From the NCBI GenBank assembly GCA_002360635.1, contig DEQW01000010.1, positions 1-47,432 on the forward strand: DNA of 47,432 nucleotides. The letters run 5' to 3'. A program made the translations under genes and the position numbers. How positions within the stretch are numbered: the first letter of the stretch is position 1; each line of letters begins with the position of its first letter. Shown piece by piece: positions 24,791 through 31,753 of this stretch. The DNA is from Flavobacteriaceae bacterium UBA3356 (GTDB taxonomy: Bacteria; Bacteroidota; Bacteroidia; Flavobacteriales; Flavobacteriaceae). A model generated the notes under the pieces. The model was not told the DNA's origin and did no database searches. It worked only from the letters and a program-made list of their open reading frames with translations.

Positions 24791-24820
24791 CAAAGATACC
24801 GTTAATTAATAAGAAATCAA
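24791..24820 (-). promoter_or_regulatory. rimO promoter
   Basis: On the minus strand TTG (24818-24820), a 19-bp spacer and TATCTTTG (24791-24798) form a perfect consensus promoter. It fixes the rimO start at the downstream ATG. Confidence 0.88.
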
Positions 24821-24862
24821 TAGTATTAAATAATCATCTAAGTATATGAAAATTAAGGTGGG

Positions 24863-25456
24863 TTATTTAGGTTTTTCTTGGTAATAGTTTTCTAAAATGG
24901 ATGCTAATTCTTCTTTTCCAGAAAGTACTTTCTCTATTTTTTCTTTGGTTTCATCAGAAAGAATTACCGACAAAGGTTGTTTTACATTTTGAATCTTTGG
25001 AAAAACAGCTGCAATTTGTTTATCCCACTTTTTAAAGTATTTTGGCAAATCATCTGAATAGACAATTTTTCTTTTTGTGCCTTCATCAGTTGCTCGAAAG
25101 GGTGTGGTAACATTTAAATACCCATAATCATCGGTTAATTGTTCGCCAGGTTGAATATCACGGATTGCAATTTCAAAATCGTAAGCAGTAGTAAGACAAT
25201 TGGATTTAAAACTGTGATTAACAAAGCGTCCGTGATCCCAGCAGAGTACAAAATTACCTTTATTATTTCGGTAGGTATAAGTATCTAAGATATGTTGATA
25301 TAGGTTATCCATACTTAGAAATTCTTCTTTGGTAAACTCCCTATCAAGTTTATCAAGTGCCCAAGTTATAGTCCCAGCCGGAATTAGTTTTGTTGCAACT
25401 ACTCCGTGCCCTATTTCGTTATTTATAAATTGTAGTTCAGTATCTGGATGAATCAT
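24863..25456 (-). CDS. SET-domain protein (putative protein lysine methyltransferase)
   Basis: The protein has 197 residues. SET motifs occur in order: GHGVVATKLIPAGT near 16-29 (SAM-binding GxG), HGRFVNHSFKSNC near 75-87 (the N-H-S core that binds SAM and forms the pseudoknot), and IQPGEQLTDDYGYLN near 100-114 (the E-L-x-x-D-Y-G motif). No pre-SET or cysteine post-SET zinc module is seen. The C-terminal third is helical and charged. It lies 23 nt downstream of ftsY, so they likely share a transcript. The substrate is unknown. Confidence 0.85.
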   Translation of the reverse strand: MIHPDTELQFINNEIGHGVVATKLIPAGTITWALDKLDREFTKEEFLSMDNLYQHILDTYTYRNNKGNFVLCWDHGRFVNHSFKSNCLTTAYDFEIAIRDIQPGEQLTDDYGYLNVTTPFRATDEGTKRKIVYSDDLPKYFKKWDKQIAAVFPKIQNVKQPLSVILSDETKEKIEKVLSGKEELASILENYYQEKPK

Positions 25457-25479
25457 TTTAAAAAAACTTCTATGTGAAA

Positions 25480-26433
25480 TTACTTAAAAAATGAATCCAC
25501 AAACTCGAATTTATTGAAAACTTGTAGGTCTTCCATTCCTTCCCCTACTCCAATATATTTAACCGGAATTTTAAACTGATCGTTTATACCGATAACAACA
25601 CCGCCTTTTGCAGTTCCGTCAAGTTTGGTAACTGCGAGTGAAGTAACTTCGGTTGCATTGGTAAATTGTTTGGCTTGTTCAAAAGCATTTTGCCCTGTTG
25701 AACCATCCAAAACCAAAAGAACCTCATGCGGTGCATCTGGAATAACCTTTTGCATCACACGCTTTACTTTTGAAAGCTCGTTCATCAAGTTTACTTTATT
25801 GTGCAATCGTCCAGCTGTGTCAATTATTACAACATCAGCATCTTGTTTTACCGCACTTTGCAGACTGTCAAACGCTACACTGGCAGGATCACTTCCCATA
25901 CTTTGTTTAACGATAGGAACATCGGTACGGTCTGCCCAGATTTGTAATTGGTCTATTGCTGCCGCTCGAAATGTATCGGCTGCTCCTAATACTACTTTCT
26001 TTCCTGCTTTTTTAAACTGATAAGCCAGTTTACCAATAGTAGTAGTTTTCCCTACACCGTTTACACCAACTACCATAATAACATGTGGGACGGAACGTTC
26101 AGGTATTTCAAACTCGGTTGCGTTGCCTGAGTCGATTTCGCTCAATAAACCCGCTATTTCTTCACGAAGGATTAAATTTAATTCATCTGTTCCTAAATAT
26201 TTGTCTTTTGAAACGCGTTCTTCAATACGTTCAATTACTTTTAGCGTTGTATTTACACCAACATCGCTGGTAACGAGAATTTCTTCTAAATTATCGAGTA
26301 CGTCGTCATCTACTTTACTTTTACCGGCAACGGCTTTAGACAATTTATCGAAAAAAGAGGTTTTAGATTTTTCCAACCCTTTATCTAAGGTTTCCTTTTT
26401 TTCTTTTGAGAATATTTTTTTAAAAAGGCTCAT
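25480..26433 (-). CDS. ftsY: signal recognition particle receptor FtsY
   Basis: SRP GTPase at the inner membrane that docks ribosome-nascent chain complexes for co-translational insertion. The 317 residues comprise the N domain helices and the G domain; the long acidic A domain of E. coli is reduced to a short lysine-rich start (MSLFKKIFSKEKKE). G motifs: GVNGVGKTTTIGKLA (G1), DTFRAAA (G2), DTAGRLHNK (G3), TKLDGTAKGG (G4), then GVGEGMEDL. A structured repeat copy lies 26 nt upstream of the start. Confidence 0.97.
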   Translation of the reverse strand: MSLFKKIFSKEKKETLDKGLEKSKTSFFDKLSKAVAGKSKVDDDVLDNLEEILVTSDVGVNTTLKVIERIEERVSKDKYLGTDELNLILREEIAGLLSEIDSGNATEFEIPERSVPHVIMVVGVNGVGKTTTIGKLAYQFKKAGKKVVLGAADTFRAAAIDQLQIWADRTDVPIVKQSMGSDPASVAFDSLQSAVKQDADVVIIDTAGRLHNKVNLMNELSKVKRVMQKVIPDAPHEVLLVLDGSTGQNAFEQAKQFTNATEVTSLAVTKLDGTAKGGVVIGINDQFKIPVKYIGVGEGMEDLQVFNKFEFVDSFFK

Positions 26434-26458
26434 AGTTTTGTTAGTTAAGCACGGTTTT

Positions 26459-26520
26459 GCGTGAGGGATTGAGTACGCTACCGTGTAGCGACGAAAGCCC
26501 GACCCGATTTAGGGGCACGC
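26459..26520 (+). repeat. dispersed structured intergenic repeat, copy B
   Basis: It shares with copy A (487-598) the arms AGGGATTGAG (26464-26473) and CGAAAGCCCGACC (26492-26504). The inner hairpin here is CGCTAC-CGT-GTAGCG, unrelated in sequence to that of copy A. The outer stem pairs GCGTG (26459-26463) with CACGC (26516-26520), whereas copy A pairs GCGTT with AACGC. The outer pair therefore changes on both sides, which supports a real stem. Confidence 0.72.
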
Positions 26521-26556
26521 CAAAAATAATGCTGTAAAGATAATCGTTTAAAAATA

Positions 26557-26588
26557 CAAAAAGCCACCTTCGTAAAAAAGTGGCTTTC
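26557..26588 (-). terminator. terminator of the rpmB-rpmG-DUF4295 operon
   Basis: On the minus strand AGAAAGCCACTT and AAGGTGGCTTTTT form a stem with a short loop and trailing T run. It lies about 20 nt past the DUF4295 stop codon and separates the ribosomal genes from ftsY. Confidence 0.82.
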
Positions 26589-26608
26589 TGTATAGTATTG
26601 TATATTGG

Positions 26609-26761
26609 TTATTTTTTGTTTAACCAATCGCTTACTTGATCTGGAGCCATAATAGACTCTACAAAAGTATATGCTCCTGTCTTTTCTGACTTCACCATTT
26701 TAATGGCTTTCGTTAGTCGCTTAGATCCTGTTTGTAATGATGCTACTGATTTCTTTGCCAT
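26609..26761 (-). CDS. DUF4295 family protein, small ribosome-linked protein
   Basis: The protein has 50 residues: MAKKSVASLQTGSKRLTKAI, then KMVKSEKTGAYTFVESIMAP and a C-terminus ending WLNKK. It is basic at the start and matches the DUF4295 family that follows rpmG across Bacteroidota. I recall a Bacteroidota-specific large-subunit protein being described from a flavobacterial ribosome structure and this family is a candidate, but I cannot confirm the link. It lies 6 nt after rpmG, before the operon terminator. Confidence 0.88.
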   Translation of the reverse strand: MAKKSVASLQTGSKRLTKAIKMVKSEKTGAYTFVESIMAPDQVSDWLNKK

Positions 26762-26767
26762 AACTAA

Positions 26768-26950
26768 TTATTTTATCTCCTTGTGAACAGTCATCTTTTT
26801 AAGGATAGGGTTGAATTTTTTCAACTCTAATCTGTCCGGAGTGTTCTTTTTGTTTTTGGTAGTAATGTAACGAGAGGTACCTGGTTTACCAGTGTTTTTG
26901 TGCTCTGTACATTCTAAAATTACTTGTACTCTATTTCCTTTTTTAGCCAT
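26768..26950 (-). CDS. rpmG: 50S ribosomal protein bL33
   Basis: Large-subunit protein of 60 residues with MAKKGNRVQVILECTEHKN and the C-terminal LELKKFNPILKKMTVHKEIK. Only one cysteine (ECTEH) is present, so the paired CxxC zinc motifs are absent: this is the zinc-independent form. It lies between rpmB (27 nt away) and the DUF4295 gene. Confidence 0.97.
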   Translation of the reverse strand: MAKKGNRVQVILECTEHKNTGKPGTSRYITTKNKKNTPDRLELKKFNPILKKMTVHKEIK

Positions 26951-26977
26951 TGTTACCGACTTTATACGTTATTGCAA

Positions 26978-27217
26978 TTATTTGTTAAGGAAGCCTTTTT
27001 CGCGAGCTTCTTTAACTACTGCATAAATCCCTTTTTTGTTGATGTCTTTTAACGCTGAAGTAGATACTTTTAGTGTTAACCACTGATCTTCTTCAGGAAT
27101 GTAAAAGCGTTTTTTAACCAAATTCACATTAAATTTGCGCTTGGTTTTATTCATCGCGTGGGATACGTTGTTCCCAACCATTGCTCTTTTGCCCGTAAGC
27201 TCACAAACTCTTGACAT
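26978..27217 (-). CDS. rpmB: 50S ribosomal protein bL28
   Basis: Large-subunit protein of 79 residues starting MSRVCELTGKRAMVGNNVSH, with KRKFNVNLVKKRFYIP. The longer open frame to 27283 would start inside the promoter, so I use the ATG at 27217, which also matches the family start. It is first in rpmB-rpmG-DUF4295. Confidence 0.97.
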   Translation of the reverse strand: MSRVCELTGKRAMVGNNVSHAMNKTKRKFNVNLVKKRFYIPEEDQWLTLKVSTSALKDINKKGIYAVVKEAREKGFLNK

Positions 27218-27252
27218 TACCTTATTGTTTATAGTTATTTTTAAACAGGGTG

Positions 27253-27283
27253 CAAATTTAAATAAATTTATCGGTATGCACAA
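27253..27283 (-). promoter_or_regulatory. rpmB operon promoter
   Basis: On the minus strand TTG (27281-27283), a 20-bp spacer and TAAATTTG (27253-27260) fit the consensus. The following bases GCACCCTG resemble the rRNA-type start region. It nearly touches the end of cinA (27294). Confidence 0.82.
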
Positions 27284-27293
27284 TAAAAGATAT

Positions 27294-28541
27294 TTAGTTT
27301 TTTAAAATTTCTTTTAGAAGCATTTCGAAAGCCTTGTTTGTGGCTTTTATAATGACCCGTTCGCGGTTGTTACCAAAACTGAATTTTTGGGAAATCATTC
27401 CCTTTGGTGAAGCGATTGCAATAAAGACTGTACCTACTTCATCTTTGCCATCACCTTTAGTTGGCCCTGCAATTCCAGTAGTTGCAACAGCATAATCGGT
27501 TTTAAAAAGGTTTGTTGCTTGGGTTGCCATAGCTTCGGCCACTGGAGCACTTACTACGGTGTGCTTATCTATTAACTGTTGATCTACACCTAATACTGAA
27601 ACTTTTTGTGAGGTTTCATAAGGCACAATACTTCCCCTTAAATAAGTGGATGCACCAGGAACCGCGGTTATCTCTTTTACAACTGAACCACCGGTGCAAC
27701 TTTCCGCCAAACTCAATGTTTGCTTTTTTTGCTGTAATAGAGATGCCACCCGCTCAACTATGCTAGTTTCATCTTCAAAACCCACCGCTATATCATCCAA
27801 CAGCTTGCTAAGACTTTCCATTTTGGTATTTACGGCTTTTTGCAAAGCTTCTTTGTCTTTACCTGTGGAAGACAAGCGCAAACGCACCCTGCCCAATGAT
27901 GGTAAATACGCCAGTTTTATATTTTTGGGAAGGTTATTTTCCCAGTCTTCAATTCTTTCTGCTACGGCGCTTTCTCCTAGTCCGTAGGTTAATAATGTTT
28001 TATGGTAAATATGTGGGCGATTGTATTTCTTGATAATGCGTGGGAACACTTCTTCCGTAAGAATATGTTTCATTTCGTAAGGTACGCCAGGCATAGAAAC
28101 AAAAACCGTGTTGAATTTTTCCATCCATATTCCTGGAGCGGTACCATGAGGGTTTTGTAGAACCTCAGCTTTTGAAGGAACCATCGCCTGTTTTAAGTTT
28201 GCAGCCAACGGTTCTTTTTTAATGTATTTTGAAAAAATATCTTTTATGTTCTGTAATACCTCTGCACTCTCCACTAAAGAGTCTTCAAAATACTCGCAAA
28301 ATGTCTCTTTGGTAATGTCGTCTTTGGTTGGGCCCAGTCCGCCTGTAACCAAAACTATGTCTACTCTTTTTCTGGCATCTTCAAGTGCATTGAGAATATG
28401 CTGCCGATCATCTTGAATGGAAGTTATTTGATATACCTGAACCCCAATGTGATTAAGCTGTTTGCTAATGTAAGCAGAATTGGTATCTACTATTTGCCCG
28501 ATGAGTATCTCATCACCAATGGTGATTATTTCTGCTAACAT
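27294..28541 (-). CDS. cinA: CinA-family protein (molybdopterin-binding domain plus NMN amidohydrolase)
   Basis: The protein has 415 residues. The N-terminal MoCF-like domain (about 1-170: EIITIGDEILIGQIVDTNS, VTGGLGPTKDD) has ADP-ribose pyrophosphatase activity in studied homologues. The C-terminal PncC domain (about 260-410: LAESCTGGSVV, GIAGPTKGDGKDEVGTV) deamidates nicotinamide mononucleotide in NAD recycling. It follows the Hpt gene with no gap and is last in the exonuclease-FAH-Hpt-cinA run. Confidence 0.94.
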   Translation of the reverse strand: MLAEIITIGDEILIGQIVDTNSAYISKQLNHIGVQVYQITSIQDDRQHILNALEDARKRVDIVLVTGGLGPTKDDITKETFCEYFEDSLVESAEVLQNIKDIFSKYIKKEPLAANLKQAMVPSKAEVLQNPHGTAPGIWMEKFNTVFVSMPGVPYEMKHILTEEVFPRIIKKYNRPHIYHKTLLTYGLGESAVAERIEDWENNLPKNIKLAYLPSLGRVRLRLSSTGKDKEALQKAVNTKMESLSKLLDDIAVGFEDETSIVERVASLLQQKKQTLSLAESCTGGSVVKEITAVPGASTYLRGSIVPYETSQKVSVLGVDQQLIDKHTVVSAPVAEAMATQATNLFKTDYAVATTGIAGPTKGDGKDEVGTVFIAIASPKGMISQKFSFGNNRERVIIKATNKAFEMLLKEILKN

Positions 28542-28883
28542 CTATAAGTTGAAATCTTCTTTAAGCTCCTCTAAAACAGCTTTTACAGTTGTAACAACGT
28601 GTAACAGCTTTTGCTCTATGGCCCCTTGCTTTTTAGAGGTTTTAGTCCAAGACTCAATTGCCAAGACTTCTTTAGACACCTCTACACCAAACATTTCAAA
28701 ATTAGGTTTCATTTTATGTGCAAACTGGTACGCTAATTCTTTATTATCGTTTTCTACTGCTTCTTGTAATGCTTGAAGGTCTGGTGGTATTTCTTCTAAA
28801 AAGGTTTGTGCTACTACAGCCATAAAATCTTCGTCACCGCCAGCAACTTCTTTAATTTTTTCTTTGGAATAATGTTTACTCAT
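28542..28883 (-). CDS. stand-alone Hpt (histidine phosphotransfer) protein
   Basis: A 113-residue all-helical protein. The phosphorylation motif is AHKMKPNFEMFG near residues 55-66, matching H-x-[LM]-K-[GP]-x-x-x-x-[FG]-G, with the histidine at about 56. No kinase or receiver domain is attached. It would relay phosphate between a hybrid kinase and a response regulator encoded elsewhere. It abuts both cinA and the FAH gene without spacer, so it is translated as part of that operon. Confidence 0.87.
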   Translation of the reverse strand: MSKHYSKEKIKEVAGGDEDFMAVVAQTFLEEIPPDLQALQEAVENDNKELAYQFAHKMKPNFEMFGVEVSKEVLAIESWTKTSKKQGAIEQKLLHVVTTVKAVLEELKEDFNL

Positions 28884-29495
28884 TTATTTAACTTTTATGG
28901 AGAACATTTGTTTCTCTTCAATATACCCCTTTAATCTGTCTTCAGGGCTCACTTTTGCAACGCCTGCAGGGGTTCCTGTAAAAATAACATCTCCAATCTT
29001 TAATGTAAAATATTTTGATATATATTCAATCAGCTCATCAATTTTCCACAGCATTAATTTAGTCGACGCTTTTTGAACAGTTTCTCCATTTTTCTCTAAA
29101 GAGAAATGAATATCATCTACGTTCTTAAACGTTTCTTTTGAAAGAAAAGTACCTATAACTGCTGCTCCATCAAATGCTTTGGCTTTTTCCCACGGCAATC
29201 CTCTCTCTTTTAACTTAGCCTGAAGATCACGGGCAGTAAAGTCGATTCCTAAACCTATTTCGTCATAATACTTATGGGCAAATTTACGGTCTATGTGTTT
29301 TCCTATCTTATTGATTTTTACCAGGATCTCCACCTCGTGATGCACCTCTTCTGAAAAATCTGGGATAAAAAATGGCTGCTTTTTCAGCAAGATTGAAGTG
29401 TCCGGTTTTAAAAACAAAACAGGGTCTGTTGGTTTTTCGTTTTTAAGCTCCTCTATGTGATCGGCATAATTTCGGCCTACGCAAATAATTTTCAT
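28884..29495 (-). CDS. fumarylacetoacetate hydrolase (FAH) family protein
   Basis: A 203-residue single-domain FAH protein. The metal-binding glutamates lie in HHEVEILVKI near 70 and the aspartate in GLGIDFTARDLQ near 105; the conserved GDVIFTGTPAGV is near 175. Relatives are acylpyruvate hydrolases or oxaloacetate decarboxylase/tautomerase-like enzymes; sequence alone does not choose. It lies 7 nt after the exonuclease gene and directly before the Hpt gene. Confidence 0.9.
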   Translation of the reverse strand: MKIICVGRNYADHIEELKNEKPTDPVLFLKPDTSILLKKQPFFIPDFSEEVHHEVEILVKINKIGKHIDRKFAHKYYDEIGLGIDFTARDLQAKLKERGLPWEKAKAFDGAAVIGTFLSKETFKNVDDIHFSLEKNGETVQKASTKLMLWKIDELIEYISKYFTLKIGDVIFTGTPAGVAKVSPEDRLKGYIEEKQMFSIKVK

Positions 29496-29502
29496 ACCGA
29501 AC

Positions 29503-30276
29503 TTATAGTTTGTTGTTCAATTGGCTCAATTTAATTCGCGTCAATACCTTTTTTGTATACAATGGAAAATCGGCATTAATCAACCACCCAAAATAACCGG
29601 GTTCTTTTTCAATGATATCGGTTACTTTTTTACCTCTGTGTTTTCCGAAGCTAAACACTTCTTCCCCTTGTTTGTTATATCCTATAAACCCTGCAAAATC
29701 TGCGTAATTTTTATGGGCGCTAAACGTAGAAAGAAAGTTGATGTCGTTTTCCACATCTTCATAACGATCTAATTGCGCTTTGAGCACCTCATAGGTTGCG
29801 TTGGTGTCTGCTTCTGCACTATGGGCATCGGTTAAATCTTTATCGCAATAGAATTTGAAAGCGGCTTCTAACGTTCGCTTTTCTTTTTTATGGAAAATGG
29901 TCTGTACATCTACTGCTTTTGCTTTTTTAAGGTCGAAATCCACTTCAGCTCTTAATAATTCTTCAGCAAGTAATGGAATATCAAACCTATTACTGTTGTA
30001 ACCTCCTAAATCGCTATCCTTCATTAAATCTTGCACTTTATGTGCTAGTTCTTTAAAAGTAGGCTCATTTTCCACCATTTCATTTGTAATTCCGTGAATG
30101 GCAGTAGTGGAAGGCGGAATGGGCATCTCTGGATTTACACGCCACGTATGACTTTCTTTGTTTCCATTTGGAAAAACTTTAAGTATAGAAATTTCAACAA
30201 TACGGTCTTTAGCTACGTTGGTTCCTGTTGTTTCCAAATCAAAAAAACAAATGGGTTTCGTGAGGTTTAATTCCAT
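29503..30276 (-). CDS. DnaQ-like 3'-5' exonuclease with ExoX-type C-terminal domain
   Basis: The protein has 257 residues. DEDDh motifs: FDLETTGTN (Exo I), GYNSNRFDIPLL near 95 (Exo II) and DAHSAEADTNAT near 150 (Exo III with the histidine). The C-terminal 60 residues carry FSFGKHRGKKVTDIIEKEPG and YFGWLINADFP, the small domain seen at the end of exonuclease X-like proteins. There is no polymerase and no GIY-YIG domain. It may act in repair or as a proofreading subunit; a role as the Pol III epsilon subunit is not shown. First of the exonuclease-FAH-Hpt-cinA run. Confidence 0.9.
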   Translation of the reverse strand: MELNLTKPICFFDLETTGTNVAKDRIVEISILKVFPNGNKESHTWRVNPEMPIPPSTTAIHGITNEMVENEPTFKELAHKVQDLMKDSDLGGYNSNRFDIPLLAEELLRAEVDFDLKKAKAVDVQTIFHKKEKRTLEAAFKFYCDKDLTDAHSAEADTNATYEVLKAQLDRYEDVENDINFLSTFSAHKNYADFAGFIGYNKQGEEVFSFGKHRGKKVTDIIEKEPGYFGWLINADFPLYTKKVLTRIKLSQLNNKL

Positions 30277-30357
30277 AGTTTGGCTTCAGATTTTTTTTAA
30301 AGTCCTTTCTTCAGAAATAAATTTTGCTACTGAAGAAAATGAGATAATTGTACTTGG

Positions 30358-31677
30358 TTACACTTCTCTATTTACATTCCAGGCTTCCAAGTAATTGGCC
30401 ACTGCTTTTACAAATTGACCGCCTAAAGCACCGTTTACCACACGGTGGTCGTAACTGTGCGATAAGAACATCTTGTAACGGATACCGATAAAGTCACCAT
30501 CTGGAGTTTCGATTACCGCTGGAACTTTACGAATAGCTCCAAGTGCCAAAATACCTACTTGCGGTTGATTGATAATTGGCGTTCCCATGATGCTCCCAAA
30601 AGTTCCTACATTGGTTACTGTGTAAGTCCCTCCTTGAATTTCATCGGGTTTTAATTTGTTTTGACGAGCACGGTTTGCTAAATCGTTTACCGCTTTGCTC
30701 ATCCCAACCAAGTTAAGTTGGTCTGCATTTTTTATAACGGGAACAATTAAATTACCATCTGGTAAAGCAGCTGCCATGCCAAGGTTAACGTTTTTACGTT
30801 TTATTATTTTATCTCCATCAACAGCAATGTTCATTAATGGATAATCTTTTAAGGCTTTTGCTACGGCTTCCATAAATATTGGAGTGAACGTAAGCTTTTC
30901 GCCTTCGCGCTTTGCAAAATCGCCTTTTACCTTATTACGCCAGTTCCAGACTTTAGTAACATCGCACTCTACAAACGATTGTACGTGGGCAGAAGTTTGC
31001 ACACTGTCCACCATATGTTTCGAAATCATTTTACCCATTCGAGTCATTTCGATCACCTCATCTTCTCCGTTTACGGAAACGGCAGGTTTTGGTGCTGGCG
31101 CTGGTTTTGAAGCTACCGGCTGTTGAGCAGTTTCTTGTTTAGGCTGTGCTTGCTGCTGGCCTCTGTTTTCAACATAGGCTAACATATCGTTTTTAGTAAC
31201 GCGTCCATCTTTTCCTGTTCCTGAAATGGAATCAAGTTCCGATTGGGAAACACCTTCTTCTTTAGCAATGTTTTTCACTAAAGGAGAGTAAAAGCGCTCG
31301 TCGTTACTTTCTATTGCAGTTTTTGTAGCTTGTTTTGCTGTATCAACCTTCTCCTCCACAGCTTGTACCATTTCCGGTTCGGGTTTTGTTTCCACGGTTG
31401 AGGACTTAGGAGCACTGCTTTCTTCACCTCCATCACCTTCGGTTTCTATTATGGCGATGGTTTGTCCTACTTGCACCACATCGTCAGTATCAAACAATTT
31501 TTCTACTAAAACACCATCAACTTCACTAGGGACTTCGCTGTCTACTTTGTCTGTTGCAATTTCCAGAACAGCCTCATCGGCTTCAATAGTGTCGCCTACT
31601 TCTTTAAGCCAGTTGGTTACTGTTGCTTCTGCAACACTTTCGCCCATTTTAGGTAGTTTCAATTCAAATTTTGCCAT
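30358..31677 (-). CDS. 2-oxoacid dehydrogenase E2, lipoyl acyltransferase
   Basis: Core subunit that moves the acyl group from lipoyl-lysine to CoA. The protein has 439 residues from the ATG at 31677 (MAKFELKLPKMGES). One lipoyl domain has its lysine in EIATDKVDSEVPS near 43; a Pro/Ala/Gln linker follows, then a peripheral subunit-binding domain (FYSPLVKNIAKEEGVSQ to RVTKNDMLAYV, near 127-175), an Ala/Pro linker and the catalytic domain. The active-site motif reads DHRVVNG near 413, so the usual HxxxDG aspartate is asparagine. A single lipoyl domain and the context fit a branched-chain or general E2. E1 and E3 are not adjacent. Confidence 0.93.
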   Translation of the reverse strand: MAKFELKLPKMGESVAEATVTNWLKEVGDTIEADEAVLEIATDKVDSEVPSEVDGVLVEKLFDTDDVVQVGQTIAIIETEGDGGEESSAPKSSTVETKPEPEMVQAVEEKVDTAKQATKTAIESNDERFYSPLVKNIAKEEGVSQSELDSISGTGKDGRVTKNDMLAYVENRGQQQAQPKQETAQQPVASKPAPAPKPAVSVNGEDEVIEMTRMGKMISKHMVDSVQTSAHVQSFVECDVTKVWNWRNKVKGDFAKREGEKLTFTPIFMEAVAKALKDYPLMNIAVDGDKIIKRKNVNLGMAAALPDGNLIVPVIKNADQLNLVGMSKAVNDLANRARQNKLKPDEIQGGTYTVTNVGTFGSIMGTPIINQPQVGILALGAIRKVPAVIETPDGDFIGIRYKMFLSHSYDHRVVNGALGGQFVKAVANYLEAWNVNREV

Positions 31678-31712
31678 AACGTTTTGCAAGTGGTTTTTTT
31701 AAATTAACGGTG

Positions 31713-31720
31713 CAAAATTA
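31713..31720 (-). promoter_or_regulatory. likely E2 gene promoter (-7 box)
   Basis: TAATTTTG followed by GCACCG on the minus strand, 35 nt upstream of the E2 ATG, fits the -7 box and repeats the GCACC start region of rRNA-type promoters. A TTG at the proper spacing is missing. Confidence 0.5.
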
Positions 31721-31753
31721 ATCAAATTTTAATCGTTTTATGTTTCAAAAACC

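Noticed and set aside
25625..26020. 131-codon plus-strand frame inside ftsY
   Set aside because: Antisense shadow of conserved GTPase motifs with no promoter or recognisable protein features.
26978..27283. longer rpmB reading frame with 22 extra residues
   Set aside because: The extension overlaps the -7/-33 promoter elements and is not part of the bL28 family.
27646..27987. 113-codon plus-strand frame inside cinA
   Set aside because: Antisense shadow of a well-conserved gene; composition is that of reverse-complemented coding DNA.
30306..30338. 9-bp inverted repeat TTTCTTCAG/CTGAAGAAA between the E2 and exonuclease genes as a terminator
   Set aside because: There is no T run after the stem on either strand, and the loop is long; it was left unassigned.
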